A stretch of 64,000 nucleotides of DNA from Streptomyces marincola (GCF_020410765.1 NZ_CP084541.1:1359001-1423000), one strand, 5' to 3'. Positions 17,741 to 25,210 are shown, counted from the stretch's first letter. A program made the numbers and translations. Notes: generated from the sequence alone by a model not told the origin.

Positions 17741-17967
17741 ATGGGTATCGCCCCCAACACGGACGGCAACCAATGCCCCACCGTGTGGGTCGACGAGGCG
17801 ACCTCGACCTGGTGATCCAAGGCTGGAAGGCCGATGCGGCCACCGAGGCTGACTGTCTTAGGACGGGCAAGATCCCCGACAGCGAGGGCGTCGTCCGACT
17901 CCCCGCTCGTATGGTCCCCATCCTCAGGAAGGCGTGCGATGCAGCAGAAGCCACCAAGCTTCACTGA
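17741..17967 (+). pseudogene. Frameshifted small gene upstream of the right DUF6879 gene
   Basis: The frame from the ATG at 17741 reads MGIAPNTDGNQCPTVWVDE and stops at 17813-17815. The next frame carries on the sense with GDLDLVIQGWKAD and GVVRLPARMVPILRK to a stop at 17965-17967. Restoring one G at GTCGACGAGGCGACC (to GAGGGCGAC) would join them into about 75 residues. The end overlaps the DUF6879 start by 29 nt, as in an operon. This is either a recent mutation, a sequencing error or, less likely, programmed frameshifting. Confidence 0.65.
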
Positions 17968-18463
17968 GCAACTGGCCGACTGCCGCCAGCTGGCCGTCCA
18001 TTTGGAGATGCGTGACGCCTACGGCATTGCCGAGGAGGGGGCCGATTTTGCTGCCTGGAAGGCCGGCGACGACAGCAGCCGCCACGACCACTCCGGGCGC
18101 CGCGATGCGTGGCTCGACACCGTACGCGCCGCCGTTGCCCGCGAGGTGGTCATCCGCCGCGCCCGCATTGTCTCCGAGCCCGTGAGCGGGTACATCCGCT
18201 TCGAGCACGCCGGAACTCCCCTCAACATCGAGGCAGGCGAAGACGTGCGGTGGCTGTCACGGCGCGGGGCCTCCGACATCACGCCCCCGGGGAACGACTT
18301 CTGGCTTTTCGACGACCAGGTCGTCCGGTTCAACCACTTCACCGGTGACGGCGCGAGCGCCGGTCCCGAAGTCGTCGGTGACCCGGCTGTGGTGAAGCTG
18401 TGCGCCACGGCGTTCGAGGCCGTATGGGAGCGAGCAACACCGCACGCCGAGGACCGCGTCTGA
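17939..18463 (+). CDS. DUF6879 family protein (right copy)
   Basis: 174 aa, cytosolic, paralogous to the gene at 16374-16898 and in the opposite orientation. Conserved segments: HLEMRDAYG, VVIRRARIVSEP, GYIRFEHAG, GEDVRWL, PGNDFWLFDDQ and AFEAVWERATPH. The function is unknown; the family co-occurs with Scr1-type HTH regulators, and here one follows 22 nt downstream. The ATG at 17939 is preceded by AGGAAGG. The start lies inside the preceding frameshifted gene, suggesting translational coupling that the frameshift may weaken. Confidence 0.85.
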   Translation: MQQKPPSFTEQLADCRQLAVHLEMRDAYGIAEEGADFAAWKAGDDSSRHDHSGRRDAWLDTVRAAVAREVVIRRARIVSEPVSGYIRFEHAGTPLNIEAGEDVRWLSRRGASDITPPGNDFWLFDDQVVRFNHFTGDGASAGPEVVGDPAVVKLCATAFEAVWERATPHAEDRV

Positions 18464-18485
18464 TCACCGCGCCGAGCAGCTACCC

Positions 18486-19337
18486 ATGTCCGGATCATCA
18501 TCATCCAGCGCTCAGGCCGCTCGCGGTGCCATTGCGAGTAGGCTGCGTGAGATACGACTCGACGCAGGACTGACTGGGCGCGACGTGGCCGCTCGGTGCG
18601 GGTGGCACCCCGCGAAAACATCACGCCTGGAGAGCGCCAAGGCAGCACCCTCGGACGCCGACATTCGCGCATGGTGCAGAGCGTGTGACGCCGAGGACCA
18701 GATCAGCGACTTGATCGTGGCCTCGCGCAATGCCGATTCGATGTACATCGAGTGGCGTCGGCTCCAACGTGGCGGCCTGCGGCACCTGCAAGAATCTCGC
18801 GTGCCGCTGTACGAACGCACGAGCCTGTTTCGCGTCTACTCCTCTCAGGTCGTGCCCGGCTTGCTCCAAACGCCAGCATATGCTGCCGCGTTGCTGACTG
18901 CGATTGCCACTTTTCACGGCACACCTGACGACGTCGCGGAGGCTGTCGAGGCGCGGCTGGCGCGGTCCGATGTGATCCGGTCGGGGCGGCACCGGTTCGT
19001 GCTCCTAATCGAGGAATCCGTGCTGCGCTACCAGATCGGCCAGCCGGATGTCATGGCTGGGCAGCTCGGGGCGCTGCTGTCGGCCATGGCTCTGCCCGCC
19101 GTGTCCCTGGGCATCGTGCCGTTCTCCGCCCCAGCCCGCCCGCAATGGGTACTGGAAGGGTTCACGATGTTCGATGACCAGCGAGTGCATGTCGAACTTC
19201 TCGGCGCCCAGGTGACGGTGACCGCGCCCGGCGAGGTGGATCTATATGTGCGGGCGCACGCTCGCCTGCTGGACCTGGCTGTACACGGAGACCGCGCGCG
19301 TCGCCTGATCTTGGCCGCACTGAACGCCCTAGGGTGA
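18486..19337 (+). CDS. Scr1/DUF5753-type helix-turn-helix protein
   Basis: 283 aa. An N-terminal XRE-like HTH (about residues 14-65: ASRLREIRLDAGLTG, VAARCGWHPAKTSRLE) is followed by the long DUF5753 C-terminal domain (ERTSLFRVYSSQVVPGLLQT, VEARLARSD, LIEESVLRYQIG, DLYVRAHARLLDLA). Related streptomycete proteins act as regulators or antitoxin-like partners of small neighbouring proteins. The partner here is probably DUF6879. The first 45 codons also exist as a remnant at 16228-16357. Confidence 0.9.
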   Translation: MSGSSSSSAQAARGAIASRLREIRLDAGLTGRDVAARCGWHPAKTSRLESAKAAPSDADIRAWCRACDAEDQISDLIVASRNADSMYIEWRRLQRGGLRHLQESRVPLYERTSLFRVYSSQVVPGLLQTPAYAAALLTAIATFHGTPDDVAEAVEARLARSDVIRSGRHRFVLLIEESVLRYQIGQPDVMAGQLGALLSAMALPAVSLGIVPFSAPARPQWVLEGFTMFDDQRVHVELLGAQVTVTAPGEVDLYVRAHARLLDLAVHGDRARRLILAALNALG

Positions 19338-19346
19338 ATTTCCGCA

Positions 19347-19387
19347 ATTTCTCGCAACTCTCTGGTGGCTGATCTCTCGCGCTCTCT
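19347..19387. promoter_or_regulatory. Paired direct repeats upstream of the 126-aa gene
   Basis: ATTTCTCGCAACTCTCT at 19347-19363 is repeated as ATCTCTCGCGCTCTCT at 19372-19387, 25 bases apart start to start. They lie between the HTH gene and the next gene, so they could be a binding site for the HTH protein. No promoter hexamers are clear. Confidence 0.35.
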
Positions 19388-19425
19388 ACCGTCCTCGGCA
19401 CAGACCCCTGGGCGTGGGAGGCACG

Positions 19426-19806
19426 ATGACGATGTCCGAGACAGCACCCTCATGGCTGCCGTCCGGGTTCGGGGCGATACTGCCGTCCGGCCGCTGGTGG
19501 GATGCCGTCAGGGCCCCGTCGTTCGTCGGCACCCGCACGGTCGGTGTGCTGCGGGAGCAGTCCGGGCCGGTGGTCGAGGACCAGTTCGCGCGGACGATGA
19601 CGTGGTTCGTTCCGACGGGGACGACGGCCGGGTGGGACGCCGGGCTGCTGGGCGTGCAGGTCCTCGGGCGCGGGCTCGCGCTCCTCGTGCCGCCCGCTGA
19701 CGCGCTCGACTCGTGCCGGTTCGTCGTCTGGTGGGCGATCCCCCCGAACGCTACCTGCCTGACCGACCCGGACGCGCTGCGCGGCGCGTTGGAGCAGGCG
19801 CGGTGA
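19426..19806 (+). CDS. Hypothetical protein (126 aa)
   Basis: I do not recognise a named domain. The protein is rich in Trp and Pro: LPSGRWWDAVRAPSF, TMTWFVPTGTTAGWD, LALLVPPAD, CRFVVWWAIPP and CLTDPDALRGALEQA. It has no membrane segment. This pattern recurs in streptomycete proteins near HTH or primase genes, from memory only. GGGAGG lies 4 nt before the ATG at 19426 and 10 nt before a second ATG at 19432, so the start is uncertain by two codons. It follows the HTH gene and precedes the small-protein pair. Confidence 0.65.
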   Translation: MTMSETAPSWLPSGFGAILPSGRWWDAVRAPSFVGTRTVGVLREQSGPVVEDQFARTMTWFVPTGTTAGWDAGLLGVQVLGRGLALLVPPADALDSCRFVVWWAIPPNATCLTDPDALRGALEQAR

Positions 19807-19865
19807 CCGCGCCCGTGGCCTGCCTGCTCGTGGCCTGCTTCGTTCTCGCCCCGTAGGAGCACGTC

Positions 19866-20039
19866 ATGTCCACATGTCGCCACCTCGGCCCGGAGTTGGA
19901 CCGCCGCGAGGACGGCGCGCACTGCCCGAGCTGCGACGCCCTGATCTACCCCGCAAGCGCCTGCGCCCACCTGCGCCCGCCCACCCCTCAACCCGCCTCC
20001 GACACCGACCCCAAGCCGGCCGAAGAGGCCAGCCGGTGA
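19866..20039 (+). CDS. Small zinc-ribbon-like protein (57 aa, copy A)
   Basis: 57 aa. Cys and His are spaced C-x-H then CPSC (TCRHLG, GAHCPSCDALIYPASAC), suggesting a small metal-binding knuckle, then a Pro-rich tail. A paralogue of the same length is at 45950-46123. The stop overlaps the next gene's start as GTGA, in both places. The function is unknown. The conserved pairing suggests the two small proteins work together. Confidence 0.7.
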   Translation: MSTCRHLGPELDRREDGAHCPSCDALIYPASACAHLRPPTPQPASDTDPKPAEEASR

Positions 20040-20263
20040 AGGGCGTCATCATCGCAGTGGAAATCGACGCCCGCACCGTCGCCGTCGGAGACCAGATCAT
20101 GATCGGCGGACAGCCTCTCGTCGTGCGGGACTTGACCGCACTGGCCGCCGGACGCAAACGGCTTCAGTTCCACTCCGGCGAAACCCTGGTCATGAACCGC
20201 ACCACCGTCCTCTGGGCCGCCCGCCGCCACAACCCCCGCATCCCGCGCGGCCGACCCCGATGA
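20036..20263 (+). CDS. Small beta-rich protein (75 aa, copy A)
   Basis: 75 aa, basic C-terminus. It shows alternating hydrophobic strands (VEIDARTVAVGDQIMIGGQP), then AGRKRLQF, GETLVMNR, TVLWAARRH and PRIPRGRP. It is highly similar and equal in length to the protein encoded at 45726-45953. The GTG at 20036 overlaps the stop of the 57-aa gene. The small, basic, strand-rich composition suggests a nucleic-acid- or protein-binding barrel; no family is recognised. Confidence 0.7.
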   Translation: MKGVIIAVEIDARTVAVGDQIMIGGQPLVVRDLTALAAGRKRLQFHSGETLVMNRTTVLWAARRHNPRIPRGRPR

Positions 20264-20348
20264 CCGCCACCTCGCGGTGACCACGAAGCGGACATCCGGA
20301 CGGGCGAACGCGTTCGCCAGGATCGACACCCCACGAAGGAGAACCGCC

Positions 20349-20375
20349 ATGCCCGACACCACCGAGAGCAACTGA
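20349..20375 (+). other. Eight-codon leader frame coupled to the NUDIX gene
   Basis: ATG at 20349 with a strong GAAGGAG site encodes MPDTTESN and stops at 20373-20375, where TGATG overlaps the NUDIX start. It may serve only to load ribosomes onto the next gene, or be the relic of a longer peptide gene. Confidence 0.35.
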
Positions 20376-20818
20376 TGCGTGCCCCGGGCCATCCGCTCAC
20401 CGCCGCCCTGCTGCTCCGCGACACCGCCGGACGCGTGCTGCTCCTCCACCCACGTGACCGAACGTACTGGCAGTTGCCCGGGGGTCTTGTCGAGGCGAAC
20501 GAGTCCCCGCGCGCCGCCGCGCGCCGGGAGGCCCGGGAGGAGACCGGATTGGACATCGAGCCCGGCCCTCTTCATGTCGTCGAATGGGTACCGGCCCGCA
20601 CGGCCGGGCGGCGTGGGCGGCTGGCGTTCGTATTCACCGCTCCAACGCTCACCGCCGGGCAGATCGCCGGTATCCGGCTTCAGCCCGAAGAGATCGACGC
20701 CTACCAGCTGGTGCCTCCATCGCGCGCCCACGTGCTGTTGCACCCGAGGATCGCGGCGCGCCTGCGCCGAGGTCCCTACTACCGTGAAGCCCCCTTCCCC
20801 GAGAGGACACATTCGTGA
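20375..20818 (+). CDS. NUDIX hydrolase
   Basis: 147 aa, cytosolic. The NUDIX box reads G-L-V-E-A-N-E-S then AAARREAREETGLD near residues 36-58, with all metal-binding Glu present. Members cleave nucleoside diphosphates linked to another moiety; the substrate is not predictable. The ATG overlaps the stop of an eight-codon frame, and its own stop overlaps the hemC-like start (GTGA). NUDIX and the hemC paralogue are therefore translated together. Confidence 0.88.
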   Translation: MRAPGHPLTAALLLRDTAGRVLLLHPRDRTYWQLPGGLVEANESPRAAARREAREETGLDIEPGPLHVVEWVPARTAGRRGRLAFVFTAPTLTAGQIAGIRLQPEEIDAYQLVPPSRAHVLLHPRIAARLRRGPYYREAPFPERTHS

Positions 20819-21783
20819 CCGACTTCCCGGCCGACCGGCCGTTGCGTATCGGCACCCGCAGCTCCCCCATGGCGCTCGCGCAAGTCGAGCAGGTGACCGC
20901 CCTGCTGAGGAAGCAAGCCCCCGACCTGGTGGTTGAGTCGGTGCCGGTCACGACCGAGGCCGACATGTGGCAGGGCGACCTGGCCAAGCTCGGCGGGAAA
21001 GGGCTGTTCACCAAGCGCATCGACCAGATGCTTCAGCGCGGCGAGGTCGACATGGCCGTGCACTGCGTCAAGGACGTGCCGGGCGATGTCCCCCTACCGG
21101 ACGGCATCGTCTTCGCCGCCTACCTGCCGCGCGAGGGGGTGCGCAATGTGCTGCTCGTCCCACGGGAGTCGGGCGTGCGCACGCTCGACGACCTGCCCGC
21201 AGGCGCGACCGTGGGCACTTCCGCCGTGCGGCGCAAGGCGCAGATCAACCGTGTCCGTCCCGACCTGAACGTGGTGCGCCTGCGCGGCCTGGTCGGCACG
21301 CGCGTGGAGAAGCTGGACGGCGACAAGCCAGGGCCCAAGCTCGACGCCATGGTCCTGGCCCTGGCGGGTCTGGAACGCGTCGGACTGACCGACCGGGCTC
21401 GACAGGTGTTCACCGAGGCGGAGATGCTGCCCGCCGTCGGCGCGGGCGTGCTCGGCCTCCAGTGCCGCCGGGATGACGGCCCCGTGGCCGGCCTGCTCGC
21501 CCGCCTCAACCACGAACGCACGATGCGGGAAGTCACTGCGGAACGCGTCATGCTCCACGGCCTGCGCGAGCACTGCAACAGCCCGATCGCCGAATACTGC
21601 GTCACCGAACCCGACGGCCAACTGAGCCTGCGGGGCATGGTGTTCTCCCGCGACGGCTCCCAGTTCGTTCACGCCCACTGCTGGGGCGAGTCGCTGAACG
21701 ACCCGGCGGTGCTCGGTTCCCGCGTCTGCGCCGAACTGCTGCGCCAGGGCGCCCGCGACATCATTTCCGGTATCCCTCACTGA
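20815..21783 (+). CDS. hemC: Porphobilinogen deaminase (hydroxymethylbilane synthase) paralogue
   Basis: 322 aa. Condenses four porphobilinogens to hydroxymethylbilane in tetrapyrrole synthesis. Seen: GTRSSPMALAQ, GLFTKRID, AVHCVKDVP (usually AVHSxKD), GTSAVRRKAQ, RPDLNVV, RLRGLVGTRVEKLD (RGN normally) and the cofactor Cys in GLREHCNSPIAE. The catalytic Asp and cofactor Cys positions look kept, but the loop changes mark a divergent paralogue. It lies in the accessory region away from other hem genes and is coupled to NUDIX. A role in a specialised tetrapyrrole or a backup function is possible. Confidence 0.85.
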   Translation: MTDFPADRPLRIGTRSSPMALAQVEQVTALLRKQAPDLVVESVPVTTEADMWQGDLAKLGGKGLFTKRIDQMLQRGEVDMAVHCVKDVPGDVPLPDGIVFAAYLPREGVRNVLLVPRESGVRTLDDLPAGATVGTSAVRRKAQINRVRPDLNVVRLRGLVGTRVEKLDGDKPGPKLDAMVLALAGLERVGLTDRARQVFTEAEMLPAVGAGVLGLQCRRDDGPVAGLLARLNHERTMREVTAERVMLHGLREHCNSPIAEYCVTEPDGQLSLRGMVFSRDGSQFVHAHCWGESLNDPAVLGSRVCAELLRQGARDIISGIPH

Positions 21784-21800
21784 CCAGGAGAGGGACGCCG

Positions 21801-21968
21801 ATGAACGAGAACGAGGGCGGCGAGGAGTGGCCCGAACCTACCGAGTGGCCCGACCCGCGCCACGCCGAAGTCGTGGCCCACCTCAACCGCGCACGCACGC
21901 GCCGGGGCGGCGAGCCCGTGTGCGGGTTCGTGCACGAGCCACCGCCGGGAACCACGCCCGCGGCGTAG
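21801..21968 (+). CDS. Small hypothetical protein (55 aa) upstream of CRISPR array 2
   Basis: 55 aa, acidic and Trp-rich N-terminus (EWPEPTEWPDPRHAEVVAHL), ending GFVHEPPPGTTPAA. GGAGAGGGA lies 8-9 nt before the ATG and 17 bp separate it from hemC, so it is probably the last gene of that operon. Its 3' end and the following 180 bp are related to the block before array 1. The function is unknown. Confidence 0.55.
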   Translation: MNENEGGEEWPEPTEWPDPRHAEVVAHLNRARTRRGGEPVCGFVHEPPPGTTPAA

Positions 21969-22152
21969 CACCGCAGCACAACGACGCAGGCCGCAAGCCA
22001 CCAACCAGGCAGCCGCGACCCGAACCAGCGACGTTCGGTAGCGAGTACGGCCGCAACCTCACTTCCGTATGCCAACGCGGGAAGCGGCGGTCCAGATACC
22101 CGCCCCTTCAGCAAGGCCGCGCCACCGCCTCGACCCCCTCACCTACCATCGA

Positions 22153-22273
22153 AGCAACACAGGCAACCACCGGCCGCGCATCAGCACTTCCTAGCGGCCA
22201 TACCTGAAAGGGACGCGAGATGCTATCGAATGAAAACGCACCCCACGCTCCCTAAAGCCGCAGGTCAGGAAGC
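22153..22273 (+). promoter_or_regulatory. CRISPR leader 2
   Basis: About 120 bp before the first repeat of array 2, nearly identical to leaders 1 and 3. The similarity with leader 1 extends further left, back into the 55-aa gene and its remnant. The segment 21969-22152 has no gene. Confidence 0.85.
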
Positions 22274-22546
22274 CTCGTCCCCGCACACGCGGGGGTGTTC
22301 CCGGCTGGGAGCTCCCCAAGATCAAGTGCTCGAACTCGTCCCCGCACACGCGGGGGTGTTCCCGCGTCGGGCGGGTGCCCGGCTGCGGGAGAAGGCTCGT
22401 CCCCGCACACGCGGGGGTGTTCCCCCGCAGCGATCGCATAGGTCCCCCTTGCCTGCCTCGTCCCCGCGCACGCGGGGGTGTTCCCCTGGACCCGGGCGCC
22501 ACGTTCGGTCATGTACTCTCGTCCCCGTGCACGCGGGGGTGTTTCC
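22274..22546 (+). CRISPR. CRISPR array 2 (type I-E-like), 5 repeats, 4 spacers
   Basis: 29-nt repeats begin at 22274, 22335, 22396, 22457 and 22518, all 61 apart, giving four 32-nt spacers. The first three repeats are identical (CTCGTCCCCGCACACGCGG then GGGTGTTCCC). The fourth and fifth carry substitutions, the fifth ending GTTTCC, so the distal end is on the right. It ends 8 bp before the stop codon of a convergent GNAT gene. No cas genes are adjacent. Confidence 0.97.
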
Positions 22547-22553
22547 GTGCCGG

Positions 22554-23087
22554 TCAGAGAATGTCCGGGGGCAACGCGTCCATAAGAAGCTCGTCGCACG
22601 GCAGGCCGTCCCAGTACCCGGCCTCCCGGCGGCGGCCGACGTGGCGGAAGCCAGCGCGTTCATAGGCACGGATGGCGTGAGTGTTGGATGCAAGGACAGT
22701 GAGCCAGATACTGCGCAGGTTGGCGGTGTCGAAGCCGTGCCGGGCTGCGAGGCGCACGGCGGGGGCGGCCAAACCCTGGCCGCGTCCTTCGGGGCCGAGA
22801 GCGATGGACAGTTCGGCAGTGTGCATGTCGTGGTCGATGGCGAGGGTGACGGTGCCGATGGGTGCTGGCCGCCCGCCGCGCACGTCGTAGATGGTGCGGT
22901 GGAGGTGGTCGCCGGCGAGTTGCGCCTCCAGGCCAGCGGAGCGTTCGTCGAGGCATACCTCTGTGGTGCGACCGTAGCCGCGCATGACGCCAGGGTCGTT
23001 GTCCCAGCGCAAGTAAAGGGTGAGGAGGTCGCGGCGGAGCGGACCGAGCGCAACCAATTCACTCTGCGCCAGCAGTTCCAGACTCAT
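22554..23087 (-). CDS. GNAT-family N-acetyltransferase
   Basis: 177 aa, cytosolic. Seen: IGTVTLAIDHD, the acetyl-CoA-binding turn ALGPEGRGQGLAAPAVRL (R/Q-x-x-G-x-A/G pattern) and SNTHAIRAYERAGFRHVGRRREA, typical of RimJ/RimL-like enzymes that acetylate amines or protein N-termini. The substrate is unknown. The gene converges on CRISPR array 2. The 379 bp between it and the XRE gene (23088-23466) hold no recognisable gene. Confidence 0.88.
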   Translation of the reverse strand: MSLELLAQSELVALGPLRRDLLTLYLRWDNDPGVMRGYGRTTEVCLDERSAGLEAQLAGDHLHRTIYDVRGGRPAPIGTVTLAIDHDMHTAELSIALGPEGRGQGLAAPAVRLAARHGFDTANLRSIWLTVLASNTHAIRAYERAGFRHVGRRREAGYWDGLPCDELLMDALPPDIL

Positions 23088-23466
23088 GGGGTCACCGGCC
23101 CGAGGTTAGTGAAAGTTTCCGCAGGAGCAGGGCGTGCTTCCTGAGGACTGCGTGCCCGACTCCGGCTACACCAGGTCGGGACGCGGACGCCGATGTAGTG
23201 GCACGACTTTCCGGACGCGGGGTTCTGCCACCGATCCCAACGAGCGGTACCGCCTGCCGCTCGGTCTCGCCCCCTGCCACCCGGATATCGCGACACAAGG
23301 GCACGCACCCGGGCGGGCAGTGCAACAGAAGCGGTTCTCAAGGTGATCGCGCCCTGGGGCTGTCCATTCGCTGCCAGCAACAAGGTTCCCGCCACGACCG
23401 ACTACGGGCTTGACATACCGGCATTGCCAGAACGCCGGGACCGGCCACCGGTGTGCAGTCGCTGTG

Positions 23467-24672
23467 TCACACACCGCTCCACCGGGCGTACTCCCGCAGC
23501 TGCTCGGCCGGTGCCCGGCGGGCACGCAGCAGCGTCCCGACGGTCTCATGGGTGTGCGGGTGGTACCGCGTCAGCTGCGGGGCCGTCTCGCGGGCGGACA
23601 GCAGGGACCGCAACGCTTCCTCGTGGTGGGCTGTCCACGCCTCCGCGCGTGCTTTGCGGATCATGAAGTGCGCGGCGAGCGTGGGTGGGCAGTGCGGAGG
23701 CAGCCGCATCTCCGACGCGCGTGACAGCGCTGCGGCGTGGTCGTCCCGGTCGTTCTCCGCACCCATCAGCGCCAGCGCGACGCCGAACGGGCCGAACGTC
23801 AGCGCGTGGTGGTACACGTCGCCGGTCTGTTCGGCCAACTCACGCGCCTGCCCGAGCCAGTCGTGCGCGCTGCTTTCGTCCCGTTGCTGGAACGCCAGAG
23901 ACGCCGCTCGCACGTACAGACTGCCACGCACCGCGCGTGTCACCTCGGTACCGTCGTCGTCGAGATCACGCAAGGCCACGCGCATCAGTGCCATCCCCCG
24001 GTCTGGCCGCCCTGACTGCGCGTGGGTCATCGCGGACCGTTCCAGTCGCTCGATCGCCACTTGGGCGGGGTCGCCCGAGTGCGGCGCCACCGCGGCCATG
24101 CGGGACAGGGCGAGTCTCGCGAGGTCCATGTAGCCGAGTCTGTACGCCATGATGGCTGCCGTGCGGGCCAGTTCGGCGGCGAGACGGTAAGCGCGTTCGC
24201 GCGGCTCTCCGGCCGGAACCGTCAGCGCGACGGCGGACGCCTCCACGATGAGCGCGGGCAGCGACTCGGCGATCTTCGCGAACTCGGTGCTGATGCGCAG
24301 CTGGACGATTCGGCGGACGTCGTTCGTGAGGTCGTCGAGTCGGCGTGGCGGCGCCTCGTCCGGCGGGATGTCCCAGGAATGCAGAGCGCTGCTGATCGGG
24401 GTGAGCAACGCGTCGAGGCGTTCGGCCTGCAACATGTGGATGTACGGCTGTCCGTGCAACACGGCGACCGTGACGCCGAGCGCCCGGGCGATACCGGCCT
24501 CCACCGCTGGGCTGGCGGAGCGAGTACCGCCCTCGATGCGGCACAGCTGGGATGCCGAAACGTGGGCGCGTCGCCCGAGTTCGGTGAGCGAGAAGCCGCG
24601 GATCGCGCGAAATTGCCGGATGCGCGCGCCGATTCCTCGCCTCTCCGAAGCCGTAGGGGTGTAGTCGGGCAT
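23467..24672 (-). CDS. XRE-family regulator with helical-repeat C-terminus (regulator A)
   Basis: 401 aa. HTH at about residues 12-70 (IGARIRQFRAIRGFSLTELG, VSASQLCRIEGGTRS). The rest is alpha-helical and TPR-like (RLAAELARTAAIMAYRLGYMDLA, AHDWLGQARELAEQTGD, TVGTLLRARRAPAEQL). Such proteins usually bind a peptide or small ligand. The start at 24672 (MPDYTPTASERRG). Upstream DNA holds GGTACT direct repeats also found, in variant form, before regulators B and C. It may regulate itself; targets are unknown. Confidence 0.88.
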   Translation of the reverse strand: MPDYTPTASERRGIGARIRQFRAIRGFSLTELGRRAHVSASQLCRIEGGTRSASPAVEAGIARALGVTVAVLHGQPYIHMLQAERLDALLTPISSALHSWDIPPDEAPPRRLDDLTNDVRRIVQLRISTEFAKIAESLPALIVEASAVALTVPAGEPRERAYRLAAELARTAAIMAYRLGYMDLARLALSRMAAVAPHSGDPAQVAIERLERSAMTHAQSGRPDRGMALMRVALRDLDDDGTEVTRAVRGSLYVRAASLAFQQRDESSAHDWLGQARELAEQTGDVYHHALTFGPFGVALALMGAENDRDDHAAALSRASEMRLPPHCPPTLAAHFMIRKARAEAWTAHHEEALRSLLSARETAPQLTRYHPHTHETVGTLLRARRAPAEQLREYARWSGV

Positions 24673-24701
24673 GCTGACCTCGCGTGTGCCGTAGTAGCTC
24701 T

Positions 24702-24720
24702 CGGTACTTGGAACGGTACT
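24702..24720. promoter_or_regulatory. GGTACT/GAACGGTAC element upstream of regulator A
   Basis: CGGTACTTGGAACGGTACT: two GGTACT copies 12 bases apart around GGAAC. The core GAACGGTAC recurs upstream of regulators B (45635-45643) and C (47702-47710). Candidate operator for autoregulation. Confidence 0.45.
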
Positions 24721-24794
24721 CCTGGCCGCACACTCAGGACAGCGCCCAGCCCTGGCGGGGGCGGGTGTGACGCGCGCGTTCTCCGCGCAGGGGT

Positions 24795-25087
24795 GGTGTC
24801 ATGAGGGGCGCCGCATCGGATCGGAAGTTCAGTTCACGGGGGCTTTCGCACTGTGTTCGGAATAAGCAGCCCCTGCCATTACCGCCTGCCCGGCGGGCTC
24901 GCCGCCGACTGCATGGCACACCTGCGCGGCCTGTGCCCGGCCTTGCGCGGCGCACACGGGCAAGCGGCCAAACGCGCGGCCAACTCCGACGGGCTGCTGA
25001 TATCCGTCCTCCACGAATGCCCAGGCGCCGAACGAGACCGCAACCCGCCGCACCGCCTCCCCCTGCCCGCTACGCTGCATGCGCACC
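24795..25087. repeat. Direct repeat copy 1 (duplicated DUF5685 promoter and 5' end)
   Basis: About 293 bp matching 25536-25828 at a constant offset of 741 bases. Shared segments include GGTGTCATGA, CAGTTCACGGG, CTTTCGCACTGTGTTCGGAA, CGCCTGCCCGGCGGGCTCGC and CTGATATCCGTCCT. Copies differ at perhaps one base in eight. Leader 3 and array 3 lie between the copies. Confidence 0.85.
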
Positions 25088-25170
25088 AAGGCAACACAGG
25101 CAACCACCGACCAAGCCTCAGCACTTGCAGGCAGCTCTACCTGAGAGGCACGCAAGATGCAACCGAATGA
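24853..25170 (+). pseudogene. Truncated DUF5685 gene interrupted by CRISPR leader 3
   Basis: GTG at 24853 encodes MFGISSPCHYRLPGGLAAD and continues through GLLISVLHE, matching codons 1-78 of the complete gene at 25595. Similarity stops near 25087, exactly where leader 3 begins. The frame then runs through leader DNA to a stop at 25170, adding about 27 unrelated residues. The remaining 300 codons of the family are absent, so it is a 5' fragment. Confidence 0.85.
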
Positions 25171-25210
25171 AAACGCACCCCAGGCGCCCTAAAGCCGCAG
25201 GTCAAAAAGC
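25089..25210 (+). promoter_or_regulatory. CRISPR leader 3
   Basis: About 120 bp before the first repeat of array 3, nearly identical to leaders 1 and 2. Similarity to the other leaders starts within a few bases of the end of the truncated DUF5685 fragment, giving a sharp junction near 25088. Confidence 0.85.

Noticed and set aside
22230..23144. Long frame reading through CRISPR array 2
   Set aside because: Its repeats (RTRGGV, HAGVF) are translations of the CRISPR repeats. The same holds for frames over arrays 1 and 3.
23088..23466. Several frames between the GNAT gene and regulator A
   Set aside because: No frame has both a start signal and protein-like composition. A TTGACA at about 23412 has no matching -10 box.
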